64,000 bases of DNA, from NCBI GenBank assembly GCA_036365455.1, contig JAWQUS010000008.1, forward strand, positions 19,699,501 to 19,763,500, written 5' to 3'. The notes under the pieces are model-generated. The model saw nothing but the letters and a program-made list of their open reading frames with translations. It had not been told where the DNA came from and did no database searches. How positions within the stretch are numbered: position 1 is the stretch's first letter; each line of letters begins with the position of its first letter. This DNA comes from Macrosoma leucophasiata (lineage: Eukaryota; Arthropoda; Insecta; Lepidoptera; Hedylidae). Below, in pieces: positions 52,530 through 63,364 of this stretch. Position numbers and translations under genes: made by a program.

Positions 52530-53540
52530 GTTATTTTACTTGATGTTTTTAATTAGGTATAACTTTTTTACAAAAATATTAGTCGCCAAAAAAGGTCTTG
52601 AAAATAAATTAAAGGTATGTTAACGTACCTTACTAATTTAAAGTCGGCGTTTTTTGTTTTAATGGGTATTACTATACCCACATCCACCTAACACGCTGCG
52701 GTGTGTCCTTTTTATGCCCCGCCCACGGTGTGTCTATTTACGTGGAATATTTTTTTTACTTAGGTACATTTTTTTATATTATTGTAGTCTTACATTGCTT
52801 TAGTCTTCGGAACAAAATACTTTACTGTAGGGTATTTTTCTAATCGTTTTTTATTGCGATTTAAAAGAGTAGAAGAACTGTTAGTAAGTTTCGTCATTGG
52901 AACCACTTGTCTATAACTTATAGTTTTTGAGATATCACCATTCGAAATTTGCAAGTTATGACATTGATCACAAACGGCTCATTGTACAGGCTTGTGACGT
53001 CACATGCTCTACTGTGGCGTGACCACGGGGAACGCACCATTATATACACCTACGAGATCAAAGACGAATTCAAGAAATCTTATAATATCTTCGTTAATGT
53101 CGTACGTACGTACGACATGATATAGTTTCACGAAATGAAAATATAGCATAGAAAATGTTTTTACTTAATTAATTTTTATTGCATGAATGACTGAATTTTT
53201 GTTGTTTGAATGAAAGTGATAGTAGTGAACATTCAGTTAAATGTTTCTTTGCTACTGCAGAATCCTTCAATGGGTGTCTCCGACATGCACTTGGCCGCTT
53301 TTTTAAATTAACTGTCCTGTCGAAGCAATTATAACGACAACAACATATAAGTTCTTCAAAAATTAAATGAATGGCGTATTCAGGTAATCCAATTATGAAC
53401 TTAATTGCGTAAACCGCGCTTAAGAGGTATGAGTGGAATCGAATGCAATCGATTTTAAAATTTATACCAGCGCTATACGTAGATTGAAGGTTTCATATCT
53501 ACTACTGACACGTTGACAAAACGTAAAACGTAAATAAAAG
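52530..53540. other. Start of intron 3, no recognised element
   Basis: AT-rich. CGTACGTACGTACGACATG near 53101-53119 is a short palindromic run. A block at 53225-53320 (CTGCAGAATCCTTCAATGGG, CCGACATGCACTTGGCCGC) resembles 35465-35515 (GCGGAACCATTCATGGGCG, CCGAAACGCACTTAGTCGC), possibly an old repeat. Confidence 0.4.
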
Positions 53541-53545
53541 TATAA

Positions 53546-54046
53546 AACCGGACAAGTGCGAGTTCGACTCGCGTGGTGAGGGTTCCGTTCATACTTCTTA
53601 TAGGTTTTCCAGTAATCTATAGGCAAAGAACTATTTTCCACATTTTTTTCAAAATTTTAAATTCAGTAGTTTCGGAGATAGGGGGGGGGGAAGTCAATTT
53701 TCGTCGTTTTTCTTTTAAATAACTTCAAATTTGTTTATGCAAAAATTATAAAACAAATATATCTGAGATGCTGACAACAACCTGTTTCATTTGATATGTC
53801 ACACGACACAGCTTAGGTTTTTCTTTTTCTGATTTACCCCCCGAAAGTGGCCCCCCTGATTAAAATTTATTATTTTACTTGACGTGTTCATCTTTGGGTC
53901 ATCAATTTACATATATTCATCAAATTTCAACTCAATCGGTCGAGTAGTTTCGGAAAGTTGGCTGTGATAGACGGACAGACGGACAGACAGACGCACGAGT
54001 GATCCTATAAGGGTTCCCTTTTTCCTTTTAAGGTACGGAACCCTAA
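53546..54046 (+). repeat. Family P repeat, full length
   Basis: ACCGGACAAGTGCGAGTTCG, GTTCCGTTCATACTTCTTAT, CATCTTTGGGTCATCAATTT, a GACGGACAGACGGACAGACA tract and a final TTAAGGTACGGAACCCTAAAA. It mirrors 30368-30963 without its long CTGT tract. Confidence 0.8.
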
Positions 54047-54047
54047 A

Positions 54048-54140
54048 AAACGAACTTCGTTTCGCCTTAGAGATATAAAAAATATGTTCGATAATAATCA
54101 CCCTTACTATTTAGGGATATAAAAAATATACTACAATTTC
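54048..54140 (+). repeat. Family D fragment
   Basis: CGAACTTCGTTTCGCCTTAG, AGATATAAAAAATATG and CACCCTTACTATTTAGGG correspond to the first 110 bp of 18847-19080. Confidence 0.5.
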
Positions 54141-54240
54141 ACATATCTACTAAATATACGCGCAAAATAGTAGTAGTTTCATAGTACTCGTAGAAATGGC
54201 TTTACCGATATCCACGTAACACATTTGTTACAAGATTAAC

Positions 54241-54345
54241 ACGTAATCTCCACCAATCCGCATTGGAGTAGTGGCGTGGAGTAAGCTCCAGGGCTCCCCC
54301 CAAAAAGGAAAGAGACTCGTACCCAGCAGTGCGACGTATAATATA
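54241..54345 (+). repeat. tRNA-SINE family S2, 3' end
   Basis: TCTCCACCAATCCGCATTGG, GTGGAGTAAGCTCCAGGGC and ACCCAGCAGTGCGACGTATA match the last 105 bp of 51849-52225. Confidence 0.7.
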
Positions 54346-54639
54346 TTATACAGAGAAACTGTTCAAGTAGACCGGCAAACGTCCAAAGTAACATCGGCCC
54401 ACTTACGTCAAGAGTCATAATATTAACAAAACACTGCTAAAATCACGCAATAATTCATGTAACCCATTTAAAACAAATAAAAATACCATGGAATTCACAG
54501 TTGCACATTATTGACACAACCTGTGGACACAGCAAACCGACAATGTTGACATGAGGATTCAATAATTTACATATCATACTAATAATTACATAGACAAAAT
54601 GTACCACCTATCTATTAACAATCTATCTATATTAATTTA

Positions 54640-54740
54640 CCTACATACATGCATAGTAGAAGTTTACATGTACATGGAGCTACATGGCTAGCATGCTACA
54701 TGGCTACGGGCTACGAGCAATGGGGCTACGCTACACGTTG
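54640..54740. repeat. Irregular GGCTAC/ACATGGCTA repeats
   Basis: GGAGCTACATGGCTAGCATG, CTACATGGCTACGGGCTACG and GGGGCTACGCTACACG form a degenerate short-period array of about 80 bp. Confidence 0.65.
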
Positions 54741-54834
54741 TCGAAGAACGACAGTTTGAGTTTTCGATGTGAAATCAATTGTATATCAAACACATAAGGT
54801 GTTTAATATATAAAAAAATATACAAATATTTTTC

Positions 54835-54908
54835 ATATTAAATATATGTATATTATGTATGTGTATATATTATATATGTGTATATTATGTATATTTATAT
54901 TAATTATA
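54835..54908. repeat. TA/TATG-rich low-complexity tract
   Basis: Alternating TATGTATATTA units of about 75 bp preceding a family P start (ACCGGTCAAGTGCGTATCG at 54917-54935). Confidence 0.8.
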
Positions 54909-54914
54909 TAAAAA

Positions 54915-54980
54915 AACCGGTCAAGTGCGTATCGGGCCACGCGCAGTGTAGGGTTCCGCAGTTTTTTAGGTTCTTACATC
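54915..54980 (+). repeat. Family P 5' end
   Basis: ACCGGTCAAGTGCGTATCGG, CCACGCGCAGTGTAGGGTTC, CGCAGTTTTTTAGG. Only the first 65 bp. Confidence 0.65.
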
Positions 54981-54984
54981 ATCA

Positions 54985-55985
54985 AAGTGCGAATCAATTA
55001 CTATTATACTATTTAAAACAAACAATAGCGCGATGCAAATGACGCCTGGCGCTAACTATCCCGGAACTTTATTTATAATTTCCAAATTTTTTTTTTCTGA
55101 AATACATACTAGTTACATTTTACCATTTATAAATCTATTGTAAACCTTTTAACAGAATTAGTTAAGGGTTCTCTTAAAGATGTAATGAAAAAAAATTAAC
55201 AGAGTTAATTAAATTTCACTTCACCAGGTTTGCTAAAAAAACTTTCAAATCACTATCCTTAATATTAGAAACAATTAAGCGCGTCCCATCATCGGTGTGA
55301 GTAAAGCGTTTGAATTATATTATTTGAATATTATAACCATGTGTATGAAATGTTGCTGTCAGGCAAATTTGAGACAATAATTTTAGTTTAATATACTCGA
55401 AATAAATTGAAAAAAATAGTAAGTAGGTATTATTTCAATAATTGTATCTCACGAAAACTTAGGACATACTAAGATAGGATGTAAGGTCTCCGAGTAAATA
55501 CAACAGTGAAGTTATGAACAATAAATGTTTATTGTTTTTAAGTTGTACATTCCAAAACAATGGTTGCAAATTAAAAACTTTGAAATTGATGTCCATAGTG
55601 ATTTTTATCCATTAGAATAAAGCGGTATTCGACTCTCTTTGATGTATTCTGAAATTGTAAAGTACCTATGATACGATACAAAATCGGAAACCAATAGGTA
55701 CATCGTAAAACAGGTCAAGCCGCTCTTCGCTCAGTTTCAATTTTATAGCTTTTCATCCATTATATTGGTCCGTTCTTTTTTTTTTTATATCAAAGCATAC
55801 AATTGTACTTTAGATCCTTATTAAATACGTTCCATTGTGCCACGGGTAATGTTGATTTAAACCTAATTATTGAAGTTTTCTTCAAATTATATAAAATAGT
55901 ACTTACGAGTTTATTTTGTTCGCCAACTCACCGAATGTTAAGAATTGGTTTACATTGATAGTAATACTATACATATAGTCTATCA
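54985..55985. other. Intron 3 sequence without recognised element
   Basis: 55385-55455 (TTTAATATACTCGAAATAAA, CAATAATTGTATCTCACG) weakly resembles the right arm of the foldback at 9854. The remainder is unassigned. Confidence 0.35.
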
Positions 55986-55995
55986 AGATCAAGAT

Positions 55996-56199
55996 CAGAG
56001 GTTCTCGAACCATTTTTTCTGGTTTCAATTTTTTCCTTTCAATTTTTTCTTGTTTTTGTGGACCCCCTCCGTGCTACACATCTATCATCATCTGCAAATG
56101 CTCATAATTATTTCCAATTTTTATTCACGCCTACGTAGACCCCGATCGATTCTCCCATGGACCCCAGGGGGTCCAACTGGACCACATTGGGAATCACTG
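55996..56199. mobile_element. hAT-type MITE with 8 bp target duplication
   Basis: Ends CAGAGGTTCTCGAACC and ATTGGGAATCACTG, with the interior as at 8991-9140 (CACGCCTACGTAGACCCC, TGGACCCCAGGGGGTCC). It is flanked by ATCAAGAT (55988-55995) and ATCTAGAT (56200-56207), which match at 7 of 8 positions as expected for a hAT target duplication. It is about 50 bp longer than the other copy because of an extra TTTTTTC-rich stretch. Confidence 0.72.
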
Positions 56200-56216
56200 A
56201 TCTAGATGACAGCCTA

Positions 56217-56415
56217 TCGAGACTTACATGAGACCAGAGATTTCATTGTAGATGCATTTCCACCCGTGAGACATCTGGCCCGGAAATTACAGATCCGTAC
56301 ATCACTTGACTGGAACACGTTAGTGCTGAATACTACCATTTTCCGGAAAGTTGATTAGGTAATGCGATGGAGCCTACACCCGCGAACTCCGGTAGCTACC
56401 TGCAACTTCCACCAA
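56217..56415 (-). repeat. Family F copy, old and divergent
   Basis: GACCAGAGATTTCATTGTAGATG, CGGAAATTACAGATCCGTAC, GGAACACGTTAGTGCTGAAT, TAGGTAATGCGATGGAGCC. The order is kept but about a quarter of positions differ. Confidence 0.6.
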
Positions 56416-56419
56416 TAGA

Positions 56420-56865
56420 AAGTTTAGCGTCAAAATAAAGTATTTTGCATATAGGGATTTCAAGTTATCGATTTCATGAACTCGTTTAGCTAATTTCCGG
56501 CTGCCTGCAGTCAAACGAATCATGCGATTTAGCTCACCTTACCGCCAACCTTACTTCCTCTATCAACCAAGAAAACGTTAATTGAACTTCTTGCAAATAA
56601 CGGAATCAGATATTCCACGGAATCGGATATTTCATTTCAACGTTCAATCGTTACGCGATAAATGTTTTTACATTGTCAACCTTTTCATTTTGTACAACTT
56701 TATCGCGTACTTGAAAATAAATTCTACTAAAACCATAGTTTTATTATCTTCTTGTGTTATAAATCTATGACTAAAACAATGGAAATATTTAGAAACTCGT
56801 ATTTTTTAATGACATGAGGTGTCAAACAAGCATTCAGTTTACATTATTGTGTTCGAAAAACGTAG
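56420..56865. other. Intron 3 sequence; short F relic
   Basis: No exon is evident. The open frame at 56582-56770 has no recognised motif. 56812-56852 (GAGGTGTCAAACAAGCATTC) is a small F relic next to the full copy that follows. Confidence 0.4.
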
Positions 56866-56867
56866 AT

Positions 56868-57158
56868 TTTTTTTTTTTTTATGTAATGGAAGTGGCAAAC
56901 AAGCATGCAGTTCACATTGATGTTAAGTGATGACTGCAGCCTATAGACATCCACACATAGACCAAGATCAAAATGCAGATGCGTTACCACTCTTGAGGCC
57001 TAAGGTGTTATGCCTCTGTGCCGGAAATTACAGGGCCGTACATTACCACCTGACCAGAACACGATAGTGCTGAACACTACCATTTAGCGGCAAGTATATT
57101 AGGTAATGCGGTGGTGCCTACGCCCGCGAGCTCCGTCACTGGAGCTCTACCACCAGTA
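56868..57158 (-). repeat. Family F copy, full length, consensus-like
   Basis: T tract (56867-56880), ATGTAATGGAAGTGGCAAAC, every internal block, and GAGCTCTACCACCAGTAAAAA. One of the cleanest copies in the window. Confidence 0.93.
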
Positions 57159-57235
57159 AAAATTTAAATACGATCTGTGCAAATGGTTTATAAATACACT
57201 CCAACTTTTTGCACATAGTTGCCATTGTTCTTCCG

Positions 57236-57312
57236 AATGTAGGTAGATGCGTTGCCGCTGCTGAGGCTTATAGAGTTATGCTTTTGTGTCTGAAATTACA
57301 GGGCGTGCATTT
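57236..57312 (-). repeat. Family F piece, divergent
   Basis: GTAGATGCGTTGCCGCTGCT, GAGGCTTATAGAGTTATGC and TCTGAAATTACAGGGCGTG. About 75 bp of the middle of the element. Confidence 0.5.
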
Positions 57313-57488
57313 GATCGTATCGTAACTTTCAAGTTCGGCTTATTTCAATTCTCGTATACAACTTTCAAGTTTAAGTTAGGCAAAAACCCAGTTGGTTGTT
57401 TTTACCATTTTTTTTACAATTTCTTCATATTTCTCACCTTTAAACCTTCACTGGACTTCGAAAAGCAATTGATTTATATATAATACCT

Positions 57489-57715
57489 ACTAGATATCCC
57501 GACGAACTTCGTATCGCCTTAGAGGTATAAAAAACTAAATGTCCACAAAATCGAAAAAAAAAATATTTTGTGAGCATCTCCATTATTACTTAGGGGTATG
57601 AAAAATAGATGTTGGCCGATTCTCAGACCTAGCCAGCCAATAGGCACACAAAATTTCTTGAGTATCAGTTCCAGTAAAGTAACTAACATTGTGACACGAG
57701 AATTTTATATACAGG
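57489..57715 (+). repeat. Family D repeat
   Basis: CTAGATATCCCGACGAACTTC, GTATCGCCTTAGAGGTATAA, GATGTTGGCCGATTCTCAGAC, CCAATAGGCACAC, CACGAGAATTTTATATACAGG. Direct copy of 18847-19080. It runs into the foldback that follows. Confidence 0.68.
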
Positions 57716-58057
57716 AAATCAACGATAAACCGAAAACGGGTGATAGGTTATCAGAAAAATGTGTTTTTTTTTTTTATTGTTTTTAATATTATTAGGATTT
57801 AAATTATAGACTGCAGTTTACAGAAGGATTAGTCATGACTACAATACAGAGGGGGATATTACAAGGAAGTAATATTTGTGGTCTTGGGACTTGAAGGATC
57901 CACGAAGGATGTCGGTTTTTCGGATTTTTTTTCAAATCCTAATAGTATTAAAATTACATGACAAATACTTTTTTCTTAAATTTTTCTGATACCCGTCATG
58001 ACTTGGCCTACTATCACCTGTTTTCGATTTGTCGTTGATTTCTGGGACATCCTGTAT
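57707..58057. repeat. Foldback element with TATACAGG ends
   Basis: TATACAGGAAATCAACGATA and AACCGAAAACGGGTGATAGG on the left are mirrored by CCTACTATCACCTGTTTTCG, TTTGTCGTTGATTTCTGGGA and CATCCTGTATAAA on the right. Inner parts also pair (AATATTATTAGGATTT with AAATCCTAATAGTATT). The left end lacks the ATGTCCCA present on the right. The central part is unique and contains no frame. Confidence 0.7.
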
Positions 58058-58159
58058 AAAGAGGTTATGATATATTATGTTTAAAAATAAATAATCATTT
58101 TGTACATTCCCTTCTCTTTTTTATTTATTTAGATCTAGACAAGACATGTAGTAACCTAA

Positions 58160-58494
58160 TCTATACATCTATACAAATAAATAAAATAGGAATGTCTGTT
58201 TGTTTGTAATATAAAAATAACCGCTTTTTACTAAATGCATATGTACACGCATACACGGTACATATACCAAAACAACATTTTTTACAATTTTTGTCTGTCT
58301 GTCTGTTTGTTCCCGCTAATCTCGGGAATGGCTGGACCGATTTTGACGGGACTTTCACCTTTCACTGGCAGAAAGCTTATGTATTAACGACTAACATAGG
58401 CTACTTTTATACTAGCTGCGCCCACGACTTCGTCCGGGTAGGTACTGAACAATCATAAATTTTCACGCGCACGAAGTCGCGGGCACAGCTAGTG
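58160..58494 (-). repeat. Family R repeat
   Basis: GGAATGTCTGTTTGTTTG, CAAAACAACATTTTTTACAA, a GTCTGTCTGTCTG tract, CTGGACCGATTTTGACGGG and the foldback at 58412-58494 (ACTAGCTGCGCCCACGACTT to GTCGCGGGCACAGCTAGT). Confidence 0.75.
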
Positions 58495-58499
58495 TCTAA

Positions 58500-58935
58500 A
58501 TAAAAATATTTTATCATAAGCCCTTTGTTAATCCCTATTCTCAAAGTTATACAGGAGTAGACGGACCGTAACAAAGACAGAATTACAACAAATAATATTT
58601 CATATTATTCACTTAGCGGTATGAATGAACACAATAAGCAATGTTTTGTGCAGCTGCAGTAGTGCTGCAGTGAAAATAATTCAGATCCGCGTGGGAAACA
58701 TCCATCTGCTATTTCAGTACACCTCTATCAAGTGTACTGAGCTTATCGTGGACCTTTGAAAAAGTTTGCTTTGTCGAGGAAAAATGGTTGAGGTTCTATG
58801 TCTGACTGTACGGTAAGTGATGTTTGTTCATCGTCGTCTTTTGGTAGGTTCCCTTTCGAGTTGATCCCATTGCCATGAAGTTGGATCTGAATGGAATCTG
58901 ATAATGATCTGTAATGAGAAATCTGTTTTCCATTT
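58500..58935. other. Intron 3 sequence without recognised element
   Basis: AGTACACCTCTATCAAGTGTACT near 58717-58739 is a small inverted repeat. The open frames at 58743-58988 and 58796-58993 overlap the F copy and show no motif. Confidence 0.35.
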
Positions 58936-58937
58936 TT

Positions 58938-59243
58938 ACTGGTGGTTCTGGTAGCTCCAGTGACGGAGCTCGCGGGCGTAGGCACCACCGCATTACTATA
59001 CTTGCCGCTAAATGGTAGTGCTCAGCGCTATCCGTGCTAATTTGTGTGTGCTAAGTGTTCCGGTCAGGTGCTAATGTACGGCCCTGTAATTTCCGGCACA
59101 GGGGCATAACACCTTAGACCTCAGGAGTGGTAACGCATCTACATTTTGACCTTGGTCTTTGCGTGGGTGTCTATAGGCTGCAGTCATCACTTAACATCAA
59201 TGTGAGCTGCAAGCTTGTTTGCCACGTCCATAAGAAAAAAAAA
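58938..59243 (+). repeat. Family F copy with two small insertions
   Basis: From ACTGGTGGTTCTGGTAGCTCC to ACGTCCATAAGAAAAAAAAA. About 6 bp are added near the start, and about 20 bp (CGTGCTAATTTGTGTGTGCT) in the GTGTTCCGG block. Confidence 0.85.
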
Positions 59244-59738
59244 TTGTATGGACTTATAGGGTTTCAGCTGTATTTTCTTAATTATTTAAAATTACCATTT
59301 TAAGGTACTGAACCCACAGCACGGGACGGCACAGCACTCCTTAACTGTAAGAAGTTGGAAGATAATACAGAAATATGTTGACAGAATTTAATCACGAATT
59401 TTTGGTTAGACGTGTTTGTAAGGCAGGCAGTTTATATTGGAAAATTATTGCTGTAATTACTATTTTCTTTTGTTTCTCATAAACTTTCCCGGACTACGAC
59501 GAATACTTTAAAACCCAAAATTATTCAAATCGGTCCAACCGTTCTCGAGTGTTAGCTATAAGCTGTCTGTCTTGCTTTGTCCTGAATAAAATTATATTCC
59601 AACAATAGATGTGGACAAGCTTTTTGGTGGGTGGTCTCGCGTAAGATAAGGAATTAAGAAAGTGCAAAATGAAAGTGAAAGTGACCTTTTGAAGGATCGA
59701 TGATTTCCAACATCTTGTTTGCATAATTATATTATTTA

Positions 59739-60065
59739 CTAGCTGTGCCCGCGACTTTGTCCACGTGAAAATTTATGGTTATTCAATACCTTATTACCTA
59801 TATAGCACCTGGGCGCTGCTAGTATAAAAGTAGCCTTAGTTACTCTTTATTACATAAGCTATCTGCCAGTGAAAGTCCCGTCAAAATCGGTCGATCCGTT
59901 CCCGAGATTAGCCGGAACAAACAGACAGACAGACAGACAGATAAAAATTGTAAAAAATGTTGTTTTGATATAGGTATGTACCGTGTATAAATTTGCATTA
60001 AGTAAAAAGCGGCTATTTTTATCTTACAAACAGACACACCAATTTTATTTATTTGTATAGATATA
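59739..60065 (+). repeat. Family R repeat
   Basis: ACTAGCTGTGCCCGCGACTT (the matching right end of its foldback is degraded), AGTAGCCTTAGTTACTC, CTGCCAGTGAAAGTCCCGTC, GATCCGTTCCCGAGATTAGC, a CAGACAGACAGACAGACAG tract and ATTGTAAAAAATGTTGTTTTG. Confidence 0.72.
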
Positions 60066-60284
60066 TATATATAGATATACAACAATACCACACAATACTA
60101 TCTAAATTATTATTCTATTTGCGCTATTGGAATGAAATAATGACTTAGTGTTAGGAAATATTAACTTAGTTGATATTTTAACAAATATCTCTATACTGGT
60201 AACGCAACTTTTGAACCTAAAGTTTGACTCGCACTTGGCCGGTGTATTATTACGCAATGTTAATTCGGTGGTACGTTTCCCCAG

Positions 60285-60416
60285 ATTAGCGAACACATGC
60301 AGCCTCTGGAAGTGTTAGCGTCGCTGTTGGCGGCCATCGCGCACGACATGGACCATCCTGGAGTCAATCAGCCATTTCTCATTGCCACATCCAACCATCT
60401 AGCAGCGCTATACCGA
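60285..60416 (+). CDS. Phosphodiesterase 7 homologue, catalytic exon with HDMDHPG motif
   Basis: A 132 bp phase-0 exon between TTTCCCCAG and GTGAGT, encoding [20 protein letters not shown] onward (44 residues). [15 protein letters not shown] (residues 19-33) holds the histidine and aspartate that bind the catalytic metals in class I phosphodiesterases. GVNQPFLI with the following HLAALYR is the PDE7 form (PDE4 has GVSNQFLI). It continues exactly from the exon ending at 52525. The frame stays open 53 codons into the intron, but the donor and family alignment place the end at 60416. The final conserved aspartate and the substrate glutamine are in exons beyond the window. Confidence 0.97.
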
Positions 60417-60419
60417 GTG

Positions 60420-61795
60420 AGTATATCGTATTATGTCACATATTACTGTCCACGCGTTGCTCAACCTAATAATGGGATTGCATTACAAATTTTAACAAAG
60501 CAATTCTTTGCTATAATTACATTGAAATTTATTTCCTCGGCCTGGAAATATGATAGCAGAGCTGCTGCAGTATAAGATTGGCGATTGTCTCTAAAATCGA
60601 TCTTTAAAAAATCTATAGAGCAAACATCGGTTCTCGATTAATCGATGAATTTATGAATCGTATGAATAGTAGAAAGACACGCAGGTTTATTTTGAAAAAA
60701 AGGTTTCGGTGAAAAAAAATACATGAATGACATCTACATTTTACGTTATTCATCTTTATTATTTAACTGAATTAGGCTCTAGCAAGTGAATACATACTTG
60801 TCTTATAAATAATTAATAGATATGTTCTTTAGACTGTGCTTATATTAACTAGCGATTCGTTCATGAAAAAACATCTCAGTGATCTTAACAGAGCAGTACT
60901 TACAATCATCACCCATATCGACTATTTCTATATTTGTAATTGAAACACAAAATCGAGTCTCAATTTTCTGCGATAGAATACCGATTCACTGAATTGATCC
61001 AGTACTACGGAGTTGTTCGGCCTGAATAAATTTATTTTCCGATTAATCGATCTCAGATAGCCATCCTTACTGCAGTATTGGAACGGTAACTTCTTGAAGT
61101 TTAAAGTTTTTCTGTATTGTGCAGCGTTGAAATATCGAATGACCAGTGTTCGATGATTTCTGATCGGATCAGATTTCTCAATGTTCTGATATCGTTGTTG
61201 TTATTTCTGCGCTATAAATATCAGCTATTGATGTTAAACTCATTGGATCGAATGATTCTTGTTATAAACTAGCAGCTGCATACTGTTAGCAGAGCATAAA
61301 TATGAATTTGCGTAACTTTTCCTAATGTAGCGATAGATCTTTTGATGTGGAATAAGTCCGACTGAACTAAGTTAATTTGTTGATAAGACACACCCTAATT
61401 AAGTTAAGTTAGTCTACGTAATCCTTTTCTAATGACTAAATGAGACCTGTTAAAGATATCTCTTTATTCGGACCAAGGAGCAAAAACCTGACTGATTTTC
61501 AATTAAGTAAATGTTTAGTTTGCTGGCCATATATTGTGGTACGACTTCATGATACTTATAAAAATAGTCTACTATTTAATTTCAAAAGAATATAACATTG
61601 TTTCAACTTTAAATGAAATGCACGTATTTTTATGTGACCACAGTAAAAGAATACGAGAATTGAGAGCCGAGAATGCTTTCTAATTATGAAGTTATTTGTT
61701 GGCTCACAGAACTGAAAATGTTTTCATTTTGCTGAAACGTCTATTACACTATACGATTTCTAGGACACTGTTTACAAGTCACAGGGTGTTAGAGT
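60420..61795. other. Next intron, no recognised element
   Basis: I looked for the exon expected to carry the conserved SVLENHH-type segment and did not find one with splice signals between 60417 and about 63960. No mobile element boundary can be supported here. Confidence 0.45.
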
Positions 61796-61889
61796 CCATA
61801 AACGCTAACATTTCGCGGCGGATATAATAAGTATGGCGGTGGTGCCGTCAAACTTCGACAAGTTTAAAGGTTAGAAAAACGACGTAATG

Positions 61890-62500
61890 CTCTTGCGCTT
61901 CGCTTGACTCGTCTTGGCAGAGGCACCACTGTATCCAAGGATCGTTCGGACGTTCGCGTTCAGACAGAGAGAGTCACACAGGTCACAATTTCTAATGTTA
62001 TCGTGATTACAGCCCAAAGACGCCTGACTGCTGAAAACTTATTGAAACCTCTTAGTTTGGCCTGGGCTGCCTTCATTCAGCGATTACCTACAACCTTGCT
62101 TACTATCTGTCTTCTGGTACGCGGTTGTCATTAGATAACTGATCTGCCCAAACAGCCGTCGGCTCTTCTAGCTGTGTGTTCTGCCCACTGCCACTTGAGT
62201 CTCGCTATTCAATGGAATTTATAGGTTACTTTGATTCTCATGCGGATCTCTTCATTTCTGTTTCGATCTCGCAGGCAAACTCCGAGTATAGCTCTCTCCA
62301 TTCCTCTCTGCTTGACCTTGAGCCTCCTTATAAGACTCATTGTGAGCGACCACATTTCATTTCCGTATGTCATCATTGGTGGTGTTGTAAGCTCCATTAT
62401 AACTACGCCGGGCGATTGAGAGGCAGGGCACGATTAATCGTACGGTGTAATAACGTAGCTTTATTGAAACGTTCTTGTCCTGTCTATTAAATCTTTGTGT
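61890..62500 (-). pseudogene. Decayed RTE-like LINE reverse transcriptase, C-terminal part
   Basis: Minus strand, 62397-62209: MTYGNEMWSLTMSLIRRLKV and KQRGMERAILGVCLRDRNRN are the typical region after the RT palm in endonuclease-RT LINEs. Further along, in a shifted frame, WAEHTARRADGCLGRSVI and QIVSKVVGNR with MKAAQAKLRG correspond to the WAGHIARR and DLVKVAG-WMKAAQDR stretch. Several stops interrupt it. It is the same class as 2399-3295 but covers a slightly more N-terminal part. Confidence 0.75.
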
Positions 62501-62519
62501 GCAATCTCTGCAATAACTT

Positions 62520-62920
62520 ATTAACGAACTTTGTTGACTTACGTTGTTTAGTTAATGACATTTTATTAATTTAATTTCTCAAGTATACGTATACGAAAAA
62601 CTAAAATTCTGTAAGAGGAATTGAGAGCGCCATTTTGTGAAAGTTTGCTTTTGAGCTCGGTGATGTCAATAGGCTCGCCGCCTCTATCCCATGGTCTAAA
62701 ACATGTACAAATGTACAGGTCGCTCAAAATTGAAACACACACACACACATAATATTAGTCACAAGTCCTTGCGGATAAGCCAATTTTATGGCGGAGAAGG
62801 TATACTCAAATAGGTTAATGGGCAGTCACTTTCGTCAAGCCATTATTGAAACTCGATCGCTGTCTCATCTGTGTCTTTTTCGCGAGCTAAAAGACTGGCG
62901 CAAATTCTCTTAGTTAATTT
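62520..62920. other. Intronic DNA with CA tract
   Basis: A short ACACACACACACA run lies near 62735-62747. GATGTCAATAGGCTCGCCGC at 62662-62681 is a small piece of SINE family S3. Confidence 0.45.
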
Positions 62921-62924
62921 AGGA

Positions 62925-63012
62925 TTTTATCTGCCACTGCTACTACCTCGGAGGCCTAGCCGAGGCCCCGACCCCGAGAATCGAACCCAGGACGGGTTCG
63001 ATTGAAGTTTTG
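62925..63012 (-). repeat. tRNA-like SINE fragment
   Basis: Minus strand: CCTGGGTTCGATTCTCGGGG (B box GGTTCGATTC) after a region related to the S3 head. A box unclear. SINE relic, not a tRNA gene. Confidence 0.4.
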
Positions 63013-63364
63013 CGCGTGGGTTTTATCATTGCTTGAATGCATTCACTTACCTCAAGCGATACTGGCGCGTAGATACCTGCGTACCTATTTAGGTAAGATC
63101 AAACCGATCAATTAAGGTGGCCGCTATTCAATAAATGTTCGACTTAAGATAGAGAGTTGATTTTGTTTGAGTATTTTTATTATTGCTAAAATAATTTCGA
63201 CATAACTATATGTAGAATACGTGTAAACCTAACAAAAAAAAAATATCAAAAGCTTTCAAAAGCGTGTACACTGAAGCTGTATTGCCTTTAATTCAGCTAT
63301 ATTTTATAGCTATTTTATCTATACCGAGACCTAATATCGATTTTTGGGAAGATAGGTAAGTTAG

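Noticed and set aside
12248..60416. Assignment of the gene to PDE4 or PDE8
   Set aside because: The residues around HAAD (VTQAMHC) and after HDMDHPG (GVNQPFLI) agree with PDE7 and not with the PDE4 (VVQS, GVSNQFLI) or PDE8 (LHAT, GRTNSFL) forms, as far as I recall these families.
60417..60575. Extension of the open frame past the HDMDHPG exon
   Set aside because: A good GTGAGT donor sits exactly at the end of the family match. The following residues show no phosphodiesterase similarity, so this is intron read-through.
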